NCBI GenBank assembly: GCA_002914805.1
Contig: JXTB01000134.1
Location: forward strand, 604,984 to 668,983
Direction: 5' to 3'
Length of the DNA: 64,000 bases
Origin: Parasponia andersonii
Lineage: Eukaryota > Streptophyta > Magnoliopsida > Rosales > Cannabaceae
Part shown: positions 47,124 to 59,499 of the stretch, one piece after another
How positions within the stretch are numbered: the stretch's first letter is position 1
Layout: each line of letters starts with the position of its first letter
Notes under the pieces: generated by a model
The model's input: the letters and a program-made list of their open reading frames with translations, nothing else
Database searches by the model: none
Told to the model about the DNA's origin: nothing
Made by a program: the position numbers and the translations under genes

Positions 47124-47769
47124 ACAATACTCGTTCACCCTCGTATTCCCCACTCCCCCCCAAAAAAATACTCATTCTATTTCCTCACTTTCTCACTTAT
47201 CGCCTACCCTCTCCTCACTTTCTCTCACACCTTTTCTCTCTTGTCACTTTTTTTTTTTACAAATTTCTTCCTTAGTTTTTTGTTTTTTCAAATTTATCCC
47301 TCTTTACTTTCTTTTGCTTTAATTACTTTTTACTCATTTTTCCGCACTTTACTACACTTTCTCTCTCTTTAGATTCTTTCATTACTCTCTCTCTCCTTGT
47401 TTTCTCTCTTCTCATTGTGACTTTATCATTACTTTCTCTCTCATCATTTTTTCTCTCTTTACTTTATTTTTTTCTAAATTTCGCTCCTTATTTTTCGCTT
47501 ATCACTCCCTCTCCTCCTTTTTTTCTGTTTTAATTTCTCTCTTGCTATCTTCTATCTCTTCGCTCACTCCTAGAAGTACGTATTTTATAAACAAGAAATC
47601 CCAAAATTTAGTTTTAAAAAATATTTCAAAAGTTTTAAAAATTTGAGATTTCCATAATTGTCATTAGAAAATATTCAAGAAAGTTATTCCCACAGTTACG
47701 TAATCACCCCTTCAACATATACTAAAATTAAAGATGTGTTCAAATGTCATGCATCATATATCAATCTTA
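47124..47769. other. Pyrimidine-rich low-complexity intergenic sequence
   Basis: From 47140 to 47575 the + strand is almost all T and C (CTCACTTTCTCTC-type words). A 103-codon Phe/Leu/Ser frame there is compositional only. No gene is seen. Confidence 0.7.
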
Positions 47770-48220
47770 CACCATCCATAGACATAAGTTTTACAAAGTA
47801 AGTTTGAAAATGCATAGTTAATTATGGGTGTATAATTTGCTTATACTTGATTAAATCCTCTACATGGATTTGTTAGTTTTCATATTATTTCTAGGTTTTT
47901 AATGATTATTTTTGTCTTTATAAGTGTTTTGGAGGCAAATGATCAAGGAGCCAAAATAGTACAAAAATGAGGTGAAACGACGAATGCAAGATGGAGTTCA
48001 ATGCCATGGAACTAGCGCCGTAGTGCTCACTTGCTACCTAAGAAAAATAAAATGGAACTAGAAACTTAGCACTGCAGCATTGATCTGGATATTGCAGTAT
48101 TGGAGACTCAGAAAAATACATATTTTAAGTATTTCACATGTTCTGAACTCTATGGTTACGGAAAACTACTCCAAACTTCTCTTAAGGACACACCAATTAT
48201 AAAAAAGGGCATTTTAAGTA

Positions 48221-48275
48221 GTTAGATGGAAGCATATTGTGGAGACCTTAGACACTTAAAAGCACATTAAAAGTC

Positions 48276-48321
<46 letters not shown>

Positions 48322-48442
48322 ATTAAGTCAGATGAGAGCATACTGTGGAGATCTTAGACACTTAAAAAGCACGTTAAAAGTAGAGAGAGAGAGAGAGACC
48401 TTAGACACTTAAAAGCACATTAAAAGACGAGAGAGAGAGAGA
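48221..48442. repeat. Threefold repeat of a unit ending in (AG)n
   Basis: GGAGACCTTAGACACTTAAA followed by AGCACATTAAAAG and an AG run occurs three times (about 48240, 48347 and 48397), with AG tracts of about 41, 18 and 14 bp. The first two copies also share the upstream AGATG(G)AAGCATA(T/C)TGT phrase. Confidence 0.88.
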
Positions 48443-49309
48443 TTGGAGGCCAGAGCTTTGCGCAATAACTGTTCATCATTCTCCTTCCTTTTTCCTTACT
48501 TTTTCTTTTATTCTAGCATATAAATTTGTTGTTTATTCTTATATATATGCTAGATTATTTAGGTTAAGGGTGATGCCTTAGAAGACATGGTTGTTATTTA
48601 ATATTCAAGTTTATAAATATATATTAATTATTTTTTCAAAATTGTTCATGTTTTTCTGCACATAAATGTCTATGATCCCTATTTTGTTTTATTTGGGAAG
48701 GCCAAATGAATAAAACATGATAGATTTCTATAGCTAGATTAGAAACTTGATCTGTAATAGTCTAGATTTTATAATTATAAATAGCAAATTATGAATAATT
48801 GAATTGCGATGATTTATTAATTATAATGAAGAGCATTCTAGGTTAAATGTAATATGAGTTTATGTGATTATTACCTAGGATTGACCTATCTTTCTTGCTT
48901 AATATATTGACTAGATATAACTAAGAGAGCTGGTTTAAGGTTAATATAGTTAATAGGATCTAAATAAAGAGCTTGCCTTGTTTGAAAATTTAAGGAAACA
49001 GCAAGATAGGATGAGCTTATATGCTATTAATTTTGATAAGTATTTGATATTAAGAGTTAACAATTAATTTAACATGAGTGTTTAGTGGGGCGAATAAACC
49101 TTTAACCTATTTATTTTATGTTTTGTATTTTATTTTCCTATTTTATCAATTTTAATCTTAGTTTATAAAGACCTCCTTAAAATTATAGGATTGATAATTT
49201 AGTAATTAGACCAGTCCCTTGTAAGATCGACTCTTACTATCACTATACTAGGTAAAACTAATATAAGAATAGAAAGTTTTAATTTGGTTATTTAACGATG
49301 CACCAAATT

Positions 49310-49330
49310 TTTGCACTGTTGTTGGGAAAT
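49310..49330 (+). other. Decayed gypsy primer-binding site
   Basis: TTTGCACTGTTGTTGGGAAA compared with the family form TTTGGCGCCGTTGCCGGGGA: the changes are mostly C-to-T or G-to-A, consistent with methylation decay. Confidence 0.6.
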
Positions 49331-50499
49331 TGCTTTTTAATTATTTTGCTATTTGTTCTATTTTTTGCTTCATTTGTTTTTAATTTTCTTTTTGTTTTTA
49401 GTTTCTTGTTTTTTATTTTTATATCTACTATTTGAGGTACCTTAAAATGTTTCATCGATAGATACTCTAAACTTCTGTCCAACAAGATGTAGAGCCATTA
49501 TATCATTCTTGGTGGAGATAAAGGCCCTACTAGTCCAGTTTCCATATGACAAATTCTGAAGTAGTGTTAGATCCAGAATTTTCTCAATGGGTTATGCAAT
49601 ATAAAGAGAAGGTGGGTGGAACATGGTGATGATACTACATTCTTCAGTCAACAATCCATTGATGAAACCTTTTGGATGCTAGAAATCACGGCGGCCTACG
49701 ATCACTACTATACCATGAATTGCTAAAACAACAATCAGAGTTGGGAGAGTAATTTGAATCATGTGGAGCAATCGAATGCCATGAGGGACTTAGAGGCTAT
49801 ACTTGCTAGAACTATGAGGATTGTATGCCACGTCTTTGTGAGAAGTATTGTGGGATTAATCAACACATGAAGGAACTAAAAACAATTTCCCGTACTATTG
49901 AAGAGTTAATAGTGATCGAGGAAACTTATGAGGAGGCAGAGATGTTGTGAGGTAAAGAAGTCTGTTGGAGGATAAGCAAGTGGATGCCACCATTGGTGTA
50001 ATCTCATTAATGGTGATAATATCTCAAACACCACAAACTACTCTTATCTCTCATCTATACTACTGTCACCATATGTCGCCATCCATAAGTTTAAAATGGA
50101 AGTGGAGTTGCCTTACTATGCTCACTATTACAATAAGAGTTGAGGTAGAGCAATGGGCTAGAAAGTTTCCAATCATGCCAACCTTCAGCGCATTCATAAC
50201 ATAGCCCTATATATTGTGTTGTTTGACAACATAATGTATGGGAAGAAGCCATTGTTTGAAGTACATCTATGTCAGGTTGAGGAAGTGAAACCAAGCACTT
50301 GATAGGAGGCAAACTTGATAGGAGGCAAACCAATAGAGGGAAAATATGTGGAGTGTGGTAAAATAGATTTGATCTTTCTAACTCTTACTCTCTTTATCCA
50401 GTTATTTTATTTTGTTTTATTTATTCCAGTTAGGTTTTTTTTATTTGTTTTATTCTATGATATGCTTAATTCTTGCATTAGAGATTTTAGTGCTACATT

Positions 50500-50532
50500 G
50501 AGGACAATGTAGGGTTTAAGTGTAGGGGGAAG
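50500..50532 (+). other. Gypsy polypurine-tract region
   Basis: GAGGACAATGTAGGGTTTAA then GTGTAGGGGGAAGG is the conserved pre-3'-LTR segment of Athila/Tat elements. Confidence 0.6.
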
Positions 50533-51431
50533 GTTTAGGATTTTTGATTTTTCATCCTGTTTTTTATTCTTTTTTTCGTTTATTCATTTTTTTTTAAAAA
50601 AAATTTTTAGTAGTGTTTATGAGTCTGCTGATACTTTCTAGCTTTTGTGACGAGACTTGAGCTTTATGGTTTTGATTGACTAGGAGCATTACTTAGAATT
50701 TTGATATTATTCTTGAGTTAATATGGTATGATTATGATTATTCTCAAAATTTTATGCATAATTGCCATATTATTTAGTATGGAATAGAACATGACCATAA
50801 GAATAAATTAACTAAATTTTCTACTTAAGTCCATAATCCCCAATGTAGTAGGAAATTATCAAAAGTAAAGCTAATAACTAGTAGGTCTCCAACGTCTCTA
50901 TCTATGCTACCTTATCTAAGTCACACTAAGTACTGCATGAGAGGAAGAAGGAGAGAGGGGAAAGGGAGTTTGCTAATGCCCACTAAAGAATTGATTATAA
51001 GTTTTCAATCGTAAATACTTTTAAAGTCCCATGTGATTAGTAAATTATTCAAATAATTTATAGAATCTACTTATAAATAGTAGTCCAAGGGTTCACAATT
51101 CCAAACCATATCAATTATATCTTCAAAACAAGTACAAATCATTCAAGTCAAGCACACAACTATCAATACAATCAAGTGACAAGTCCGAAGTAACCAATTG
51201 GAATACCCTTATGTCCGAGCCACTCGTATATGTGTAATGCAGTCTGAGCATCCTATTTGGATACCATATAATTCTGTCGAGCACATATAAGGAATGAATA
51301 CATGCAATGCCATATAAGTGACAAGAATTAAAATGTGTACCATTTTTCACAAAATTATAGAACAAACCATGCAATATTTCTAATGGAATCAAGTGTAGTT
51401 CCAATATCCAAGTTTTCAAATATTTCCAATT

Positions 51432-51447
51432 CACTACAACAAAATAG
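51432..51447 (+). repeat. CACTA terminal inverted repeat
   Basis: CACTACAACAAAATAG preceded by ATT, a possible 3-bp target duplication half. The partner end is not visible. Confidence 0.85.
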
Positions 51448-51679
51448 GAGTAGAACAACGACATTTGTTGCTGCATTAATCCTAGAGTCACCGCTAAAGG
51501 TTCGCTGGTATAGACCTCCTCAAGTGGCGATAAGCGTTGTCCCCGTATTAGATGATTTATAGCAGCGATAGGTGCCTTGGCTCAAATGTCGACAAAAATA
51601 CCATTTGGCAGACCATCAACGACGACAATTTTAAAATTATCCCCGCTATATTTTTATTTGGAGCAACGACAATTAGGTA

Positions 51680-51820
51680 AATTTTATTTAATTAAATAAT
51701 TAATTAATTTAGTAACCTAAAGCGGTGACAAAGTGTCACCACTTTAGGGCCAATTTTTTTAGTTAAATAATTAATTAATTTAGTGACCTAAAGTAGTGAT
51801 AATTTTTAGCACTTTATATA
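51680..51820. repeat. CACTA subterminal repeats
   Basis: AATTAATTAATTTAGT(A/G)ACC followed by TAAAG(C/T)(G/A)GTGA occurs twice about 70 bp apart. Each copy is followed by an inverse-like CACTTTA word, typical of transposase-binding subterminal arrays. Confidence 0.65.
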
Positions 51821-52078
51821 GAATTATGTTTTAAAATTAAATATTTAATTACGTAAATATGTAATTAAAATAATAGTTTTTATATATTTAACTATTAAAA
51901 AATAACAATTAATTAAAATTTAAGTAAATAAAAAATATATTAAGGTAAACAAAATATATTAATAATTAATAAAAAATAAAGAAAGTAATATTTTAAATGA
52001 CATTAAAATTAAAAAGTGGTGTCAAAAACTAAAAATATATAATGTTGTTTGAAAGTAGAAAAAAGTCTGCAAGTCTTA

Positions 52079-53530
52079 GTTCTTGTCCTCAGTTTCTTCA
52101 CTGTCATCTTCTTGATGAGTTGATGGAGGATGGGCGAAATGAAGTGGTAGTGGCGGAGGTGGGGGCATCGTGGTAAATGATTTTGAAGTAGACCCTAGAC
52201 GGATAGGAGCAGAGATAGACATATTGACATCTGGTACTAGTGATGACAAAATCCTCTGCATATGCGCTATCTGCACTGCTTGAGCCTCTATTGATTGCTG
52301 TTGTTGAGTGATCATCTCCTGAGTGGTCACCTCTTATTGCTGGGTTGTCGTCATATATTGCTGGCTCTTATGTATGTATTGTTGGATATCCTCAGTTATT
52401 GGCGGTGGAAAGTCTGGTGGAGCAGATCTAGTACTAGAAGCAGACTTACTCAACTTATGTCCGATACCTCTCCTAAATCTACGACGTGTATCGAGAATCT
52501 CATCTGCAATATGAGCATCGGTGATAGAAGTGGATGAACTCGAACTAAATTAGGAAGATGTTTGAGACTAAGTGTTATGAATCTCAACATCTTATTTTGC
52601 AAAAAAGATTAAAATCAATATATAGAAAAAACATTAGAGATTTAGTTTAAAAAGTTAATTAATGATATGTAATTGGCCTCAAACTTTGCACTCGACCATC
52701 TAATCCGCTTAGTGAAGTAACAATCCATGAAACTCTCAACAACATATTGAAGCTCGTCAGTAGTAGGATTGCGTTGTAAAAATATTTAAAAGGATATATT
52801 TTATTATTAAAAGTTAATATTTTAAAAATAAAAAGTATTATAAGAAAAATCACAATTTTTTTACCTTCTTATATCATTTGTGAGCAATAGAAGCGGCTTC
52901 GTATTTGCTTACTACAAACTAAAGCATCCTATTTGTAGCATTTCTTTCAGACATCGCTTATAGGAAAAAAAAATTAATAATAATATAATATTTTATTACT
53001 TAAAAATAAATGAATAATTGATAACTACACACTAATCTTAAACTTTGGGGAGTCAAAAAGGTCACAACAACGCTCCCATGTTGCGGCATCCATCTCGTTA
53101 GGCACTATGGAACAGGTTGTTGCCAAGTGAGAGCATTTTTGTCACCCCCAACGAGCCTGAAATGCTCATTAAGCTCCATCTTCTAGTTGCTATATATATA
53201 TCTACCGCAGTCCTAAGGATGCCATCCCTAACATTGGCTAAATCGTCGCTGTCGTCGTCAAGATCTTTGTACTAAAAAAATTTCTACAATTACAAATAAT
53301 ATCATTATATTATAGTTGTATACAAAATTCATAATATTTAATAAATGCCATATATTTTTTTACCTCGACAATAGGAATGATCTTCCCCTTCTGCTCAGCA
53401 AGAGCTGACTTCCAATTTTTATACCAAGGATCCACATTCTGTCGGATAAGTATGTCAATCAAATGGGGGAAGTATTTTTGATAGTCGTCCACTAGACGCC
53501 AAGTGCCTCATGCCTTGTCAAATTTGATCG
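52079..53530 (-). pseudogene. CACTA second protein (Ptta/En-Spm, Transposase_24-like), decayed
   Basis: Reading leftward, exon-like pieces give LVDDYQKYFPHLIDILIRQN (about 53500-53400), EMDAATWERCCDLFDSPKFK (about 53095-53040), SERNATNRML (about 52950), and a C-terminal coiled-coil and Pro-rich part, MTTQEMITQQQQSIEAQAVQ then PPPPPLPLHFAHPP with an acidic end EETEDKN and a stop near 52079. The W-C-F-S..NR pattern fits the DNA-binding accessory protein of plant CACTA elements. Several in-frame stops and unclear splice sites make it a pseudogene. Confidence 0.65.
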
Positions 53531-53910
53531 GAAGAAGGTTCCTCCTCTTTTCCTTAAATAGTTGATATAGGTTCAATGACCTACTCATCGACCTCACATT
53601 CCTCCTAATAGGATCTATAAAATAAATAAGCATATTAGCAAGTAGGCTAGGGTCCACATATCTAAAGTAATGAAAAAGTAAAATTTAGCATCACTGGGAG
53701 ACTCTGGTAGGATGATGTGCAGGGTCAGTACCGCTATCACCACTGTGATAACTAGGTTTAATAATGACCATCAGTATGTGCAAGTCTTAATAGTGACAAG
53801 TATATTATAATTAAAAAGTGTACAATAATATTGAAATTAAATTCTAAGAATTTAATCGTTAATAGCATAAAAGTTCTTTTACATGAGTAAGGAAAAAAAA
53901 AAAAATCCTA

Positions 53911-56868
53911 TTCGCTATCAAACTCACTACTAGATGGGATTTCATCTACATCATTATCAATGTCATTGTCATCTTCCTCAAACTCATCTTCTTCATAATC
54001 TATTATTGTATCATCCTCAAGTTCAATATCATTTACAAAATCACCATCCTCCTGTTCAATATTATAATTAGTATTGACATTGTTTTCTTGAGTATGAGAC
54101 ATGAGGTTTTCTTGATGAATAGAAATGGGCTTTAGATGTCTAAGGTCAACTGTTAGAATAAAATAAGAGGAGTTTAAATCCTGCAACACATTCAACTCAA
54201 CATCAGTGTCCTCATTGTCCAGAATATCCCAGCCACTACGTTGAGTTAAGTTTCCAACTATTTTCTAGTTAAGGTCGTGCAACAAATCGTCTATATAGAA
54301 AATTTGCTTTGCTTGAAAAGCAAGAATGTAAGATTCATCTTTATATCACTCAGAATTGATCGTAATACTAGTTATATTTTTCTCTGTTGGTATCTTCTTC
54401 TTTTGAGGGTCGGTATTGAATCATTTACATCGGAACAAGATGACATACAATTGGTTTCAAGAAAATGAACTCTTGTATTTCTTCTAAATACCCATAAAAT
54501 GTATTGCCATCAAAATCTTGGAACACAAACTCCACTATTTTGAGTTTTACGTCTACAATCTCGATTATGTGCTATAAACTGAATACCGTTTACAACACAT
54601 GTTGAGTAAGATAAAATGTTGAAATTTGGTCCAAATGCCAAAGCATATAACTTATTAGTTGCTTCTAGACTGCCATTTTATCGTAGATGATACATCTGAT
54701 AATCAATATACGACATAAAATTAACTACAATGACAATAATTTAATTAATTCTATCAAAATGGACAAAACTACAATGACTAAAATTTAAGTACATCTTTGT
54801 ATAAAATCAAGATGAAAATTCTAATTTTTGGATGTCATCAAAGTTATGACTACCTTTATGTTGAAGCTTTCTCATATGTTCACTGATGAAGAGTATAACA
54901 TCGAGATTAATAAATAGACTCAATTAGTGATCAAATTATATTAGTAAATCCAAATATAAATTGACAACACTTACTCCAAATAAATCTAGATTTCAGGACA
55001 ATTGTTTAGTATATACCGGTGAGCCTTCTTACGCAGGTGATCATCAAGATGAACAATATTTATTTTTACCAATTGGACGACAATATGATTGAAAAACTAA
55101 CAAACTCGGCTTTGAACTTTTTGAATGGGATTTTTGTTCCTTTCCGGCTGGTTGAACTTAGTCTCAATTCCTTGTAAGTACATTGAGTAAAAAGTTAAGA
55201 CTTGGTCAACAACATAACCTTCAACAATTGAAGCCTTTGGTTGTGCTCGAAGATTACTTGCAAACCCATCAAGAAACTTGAAAGATTTAATTAACTGACA
55301 AAATTTACGTCGATCATCAGCAGTTAGAGTGTACTCTGTGTGAGGTATAATCAACTTGTTCCCTTCTTCTACGACATGTAACTCTGGTATGATATTTGAA
55401 TCTTCTAAGCCATGCCTTATGTTCAATGCGTCCTTAAATTTGCCTTCAATATCAAACATTGTACCAAGAATACTATCGCATACGTTTTTCTCAATATGTA
55501 TAACATTGAGATTTTGCCTTAGTTTTAGTGACGACTAATACTCAAGCTCAAAAAATATACTATTCTTTCTCCAGTTGAGTTCTTTGTTGTCTCCTTTTCG
55601 TTTCATCCAACCATATTTTGGATGTTTTCTTGGCATATCAGTTGCACCTGACTAAGTTGTTGTAGAATATCTTCATTAAAAAACACCCTTAGTGGATTTT
55701 ATCTCTTTATCTTCCCATCAAACAGTGAGCTTTTTTGAAATGCATGATATTTTGGAAGGAAACATCTATGCCCCATAAGACAAGTCTTTGTTCTTAAACA
55801 CATTGATAGAGTATCTTTGTTTTATGTAGGACATGCCTTGTATCCTTGTTCACTCCATCCAGATAAATTATTACGAGCTGGAAAATCATTTACAGTCCAT
55901 ATCAATGCAGCTCACATTTTAAATATTTTATTATCAATGGCATCTCTTATTTTTACTTCAACATGCTATAAATGCTTCAACTCGTTCACCAACGACCTTA
56001 GAAGTACATCAATGTCCTTTCCAGGAGATTGTGCCCCTGGAATTAAAAGGGACATCATAAAATAATACTCTTTCATGCATAGACACAGAGGAAGATTAGA
56101 ATTAGTCAATACCATTGGCCACATGCTATAAGATAAACTCATGTTACCAAATGGATTAAACCCATTAGCAACCAATCCCAAATGGACATTTCGTGATTCT
56201 GAAGCAAAATCTGGATTCTTTATATCAAAATATTTCTCTGCCTCATCGTCAACAGGATGTCTCAACACCCCTTCCTTGTTTGAATGACCCTTAAAATGCC
56301 ATTTCATTTTTTTTATAGTGTGTATGGACCCATTCAGACGCTTCAATCGTGGTGTTAATGGAAAATACTGTAATACTTTGTGAGGTACCTTCTTTCCATT
56401 CGTATTTTTATTTACCCATCGACTCGTACCATACAAAAGATAATTCTCCATGTCACCGTTCTCCTTCTAAAATAACGCATAGTCATATTGGCATACATGA
56501 ATAGACTCGTATCTAAAACCTAACTTAGACATCCACTTCTTTGCATCATAAAGTGATTGTGGTATCTTATTATTAGTTGGAAATGTATCTTTCAATAATT
56601 TCAATAACTATCAAACAACTTATTGGTCCACTTATGCATTACTTTCCAATGCATAAGTTTGATAAAAAAGTTCCAAGATCAGTAACTGGTGCATCTTAGA
56701 TACAACTCAGCTTCCACTTCACAGAATAACTCATCATATTGTCGGCCAGATATAGATGGTCTCATTGCCACATCATCTCCCATATCATATTCATTTTCAC
56801 CACTATTTGCATTTTTTGGCCCATTAAAATCTTGCACTATGTCCACTATCTCATCTAGTGTGGGAAAT
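53911..56868 (-). pseudogene. CACTA TNP2-type transposase, decayed
   Basis: On the minus strand the best piece (56451-55969) reads VPHKVLQYFPLTPRLKRLNG, then MKWHFKGHSNKEGVLRHPVD, FGNMSLSYSMWPMVL, CMKEYYFMMSLLIPGAQSPG and IDVLLRSLVNELKHL, the Transposase_21 core. It continues with WTVNDFPARNNLSGWSEQGY and KACPT, then MFDIEGKFKDALN (55459) and a C-terminal domain like DUF4216 (NGIQFIAHNRDCR, AFQAKQIFY), closing in a very acidic tail with stop near 53911. Stops and frameshifts interrupt it many times. The 5' end is lost at the Copia insertion. Confidence 0.82.
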
Positions 56869-58472
56869 ATGCCCTAGAAAGCAGTTCCTTTGTTTGGCAT
56901 TTTAAACAATGTTTATTAGATTTAAGTGTTATCTATTTGTTATTAATAAATTCCATATTATGTCCCAATAATATACATATGATGTTTATGTTTTCTATTA
57001 TGCAAATGTCTAAAAGTTTCTATGACTAGTAATGAGTAATAAATAATTGTTCGTGTGAAGTGTTCACATGTGGGAGACTAAATTCTTTATTTCATTATGT
57101 CTAAATTAAAAGTTCACATCCTGAAATAAAGATGGAATACTTTATTTTTCCATAGAATGTAGTGTTGTTTATTTCAACGGGATTGATGAAGTCTCTAATC
57201 ATCAAAGTGTCTGACTTCGGATAGAAACACTAGTGCGTTATAAGAAAGTTATAAGTGCATTGAACTGAACCAAGTGAAAATAGAATTTGAGGTTAAGTGC
57301 CGTAACTCAATATTCTATCTTTCACTAATCTAGCACTATTGCAAGATTACTTTAATCCTAGTGATTGTCGGACTTGCTTTCATCAGTTTTATCTTTTTGA
57401 CTTACTAAAGGAGTAGTTCTGATTATATGGTTCGAACGCCGGTATCTTGAAAGATAAGATTTGTGAATTGACGAGAATGCCTTTCATGATTTGGATACCA
57501 TGCATATAATGTCACTTTGAGTTTTTTCAAGGATTTGGATAATAAAAAACCAGGCACCAGGTATTCACTTTATGAATTTGACTGTATTTGTATGGGAAGT
57601 TACAAACACCGTAGTAAATTATTATCCATTAGATGAAAAATGGCAACTCAAAGGTAAATATTTACTAGAGGAGTAATACGGTAATTTCACCTCACTAGTA
57701 CAGTATTGCATCGAGGGTACGTTTGCAGGTATAGTATATGCTAAATGGATCAAGTTAATTAAAGTGTTAATTAACTTTACAGAAAATATATGACATTTAG
57801 TCTAAGAGTGCAATATTGGGCCTATAGTGGAGTGCCCCAATATTAAGAGTTAATTATGATTATTTGGATCCATAAGGTCCCCTGTTTAGCTTACACATAG
57901 CCCAATAACTAATTGAATGGTCAGTTGAGCCCAATAAGCCCATTAGGGTTCACATCTCTTTAAATACTTAAAAGAAAAGTTCTCCTAAGTCACTCTAAGG
58001 GTTGTACACGCCACTGAGGCACAGTAACTGTGCATTTTTGTGTGACAGAGAGAAAAAGAGAGAGTGGGAGAGATGAGCCGCTGCGAGAGAAGTCCTGTGT
58101 TCGTTTATGGCCGCTAAGGGAAAGATACCCATAGTCGTAGCAGTGCACTCAAGGAGAAGGAAGATCATCTTCTGGATCATTCGCTCATCTCTCATTAGGA
58201 ATCAAGAAGGTGCCCACATACCAGATCATTCAACGGGCTCTAGAGAATAGATAGAAAGGCTCAATGGTTGTGAAGCGCTTCCAGGTTTTTTCTAAACTAT
58301 GATCCATGGATTGATTTATGTTAGATCAACGATCCTACGTTTTTGTTTTATAAAATTTCAAGAAAAATTTTAAAATACCAATTCCACTGCGTTCTTGACT
58401 TGTTTACAAAATTGCGGAATTCATTTTCGGAAAAATTGTTTTTCGAGATTTATTGATTCGAAATTTCCAGCA
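56869..58472 (+). repeat. Left LTR (1.6 kb) of a Copia-type element inserted into the CACTA element
   Basis: Starts TGTGGGAAATATGCCC and ends TTTCCAGCA, followed at 58475 by a perfect initiator-Met primer-binding site. A TATA-like TCTTTAAATACTTAAA lies at 57957, and transcribed-region features follow. The matching right LTR is not in the window, so the 5-bp target site (TCTAG on the left) cannot be confirmed. Confidence 0.82.
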
Positions 58473-58474
58473 AT

Positions 58475-58486
58475 TGGTATCAGAGC
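58475..58486 (+). other. Primer-binding site (initiator tRNA-Met)
   Basis: TGGTATCAGAGC, two bases after the LTR end. Confidence 0.92.
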
Positions 58487-58854
58487 AAAGGATTTTGATG
58501 ATCTAGCATATCTTATTCATGTTTATTCTCATAAAGTTTGATGATCTATGATTTCCATAATGATCTCTTTGATTATGTTTGGTCTTATTCATATTTATGA
58601 GTATGCTCTACTATGTATAATGATTGATTGATTTAATGAGTTTAAATGATAATCAATTAGATGTTACTATGAGTTTATGATCGTGTGATTTGTTTTTGAT
58701 TATGATTCTAGCATGTTCTTGATTTTCTATGTGTTTATGTTTTATGTTCTTGATAAAACTGTATATAGAAAGTTATTTGATCTTTAATTGTGTCATAGTT
58801 TTTGAGAAAAACTGTTTGACAATTAAGTTACAGATTTTTCAGATTCGAAAATGC

Positions 58855-59480
58855 TACGAGGTGGCGCACGCTGAGAGTCGTGCGCGCCGCCCGTGTTGCT
58901 GCGGTGGGCAGACCCGCACGACGGCTGCGCGGGTGGCAACCCGGCACGTTGGACTCACGGGTGGTACCTCGTGCCCTAGCCGCACGGGTGTTGGCCCACC
59001 CCCGTGGCCACGTGGGTGGCACCCCACGTGGGCTTCGGCCCACTCTTGTGGTCGCTTCATCCCGTGCACATATCTATGCCAATGTCGTGTGTGACCCATT
59101 GGCGTCTGGAATTAGTTCCGTACGTGACCACGTGACATCCCTGAGACCTGTTCTTTAGGTCGTACATGGGTATGACTACGCATCCGTATGCAATGATGTC
59201 TCGTTCCCATAGCCGTGCCACTTTGCCCCACCTCCGTAGCTGCATGCATGCCGTCTCGTACGCTTGTTGTTGAAATCTACGCGAGCCCGTTGTCGCTTGG
59301 TACTTGTTCTAAGCGAGGCCGCGTAGCGTTATGCGAGCCCGTCGATGCTCGGAATTGTCCCGAGCGTGGCCGCATGATATCCAGAGGATCGTCCTCGTTA
59401 CGATATCCTGTTTGGACCTTTAGCTTGTTCCGAACTATGCGGCGGCATTCTGATCGGCATCCCGATGTCGTTGACGTCAG
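58855..59480. other. GC-rich island in AT-rich DNA
   Basis: A block rich in CGCACG, GCGCGCCGCCC, CCACGTGGGTGGCACC and CGTGGCCGCATG words, in contrast with AT-rich sequence on both sides. It contains a palindrome-like pair CCACGTGGGTGGCACCCCAC near 59010-59030. Open frames exist on both strands (up to 121 codons) but none has recognisable domains. They follow from the low frequency of stop codons in GC-rich DNA. Confidence 0.8.
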
Positions 59481-59499
59481 ATTATCTATTTTAGATAAT

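Larger units (their letters stand above)
47770..51431 (+). mobile_element. Decayed gypsy retrotransposon (Athila/Tat type), interrupted on the right by a CACTA element
   Basis: At 49308-49331 lies TTTTTGCACTGTTGTTGGGAA, a decayed form of the GGCGCCGTTGCCGGGG-type tRNA-Asp primer site of Athila/Tat elements, preceded by CCCTTGTAAGATCGACTCTTA, a common LTR-end phrase. Upstream (from about 47770) is LTR-like sequence. Downstream (49560-50330) is a heavily broken gag-like stretch with LDPEFSQWVMQY-type words. At 50500-50532 TTGAGGACAATGTAGGG and TTTAAGTGTAGGGGGAAGG match the polypurine region typical of these elements. Pol is missing, so there is a large internal deletion. The left boundary is approximate. 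Confidence 0.6.
51432..56868 (-). mobile_element. CACTA (En/Spm) DNA transposon, one end present
   Basis: The terminus CACTACAACAAAATAG at 51432 is a canonical CACTA inverted end. Inside are subterminal repeats, then two minus-strand gene relics: a Ptta/En-Spm second protein (52079-53530) and a TNP2-type transposase with its C-terminal domain (53911-56868). The opposite terminus (TTTTGTTGTAGTG) is not seen before 56869, where a Copia-type LTR begins, so the rest lies beyond that insertion and outside the window. Confidence 0.88.

Noticed and set aside
47061..47372. 103-codon Phe/Leu/Ser frame
   Set aside because: Product of a pyrimidine-rich tract. No domain.
49965..50204. 79-codon frame near the gypsy gag region as a host gene
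   Set aside because: Lies inside the decayed gypsy element and has no clean family match.
51335..51562. 75-codon frame across the CACTA terminus
   Set aside because: Spans the boundary between two elements, so it cannot be an ancestral gene.
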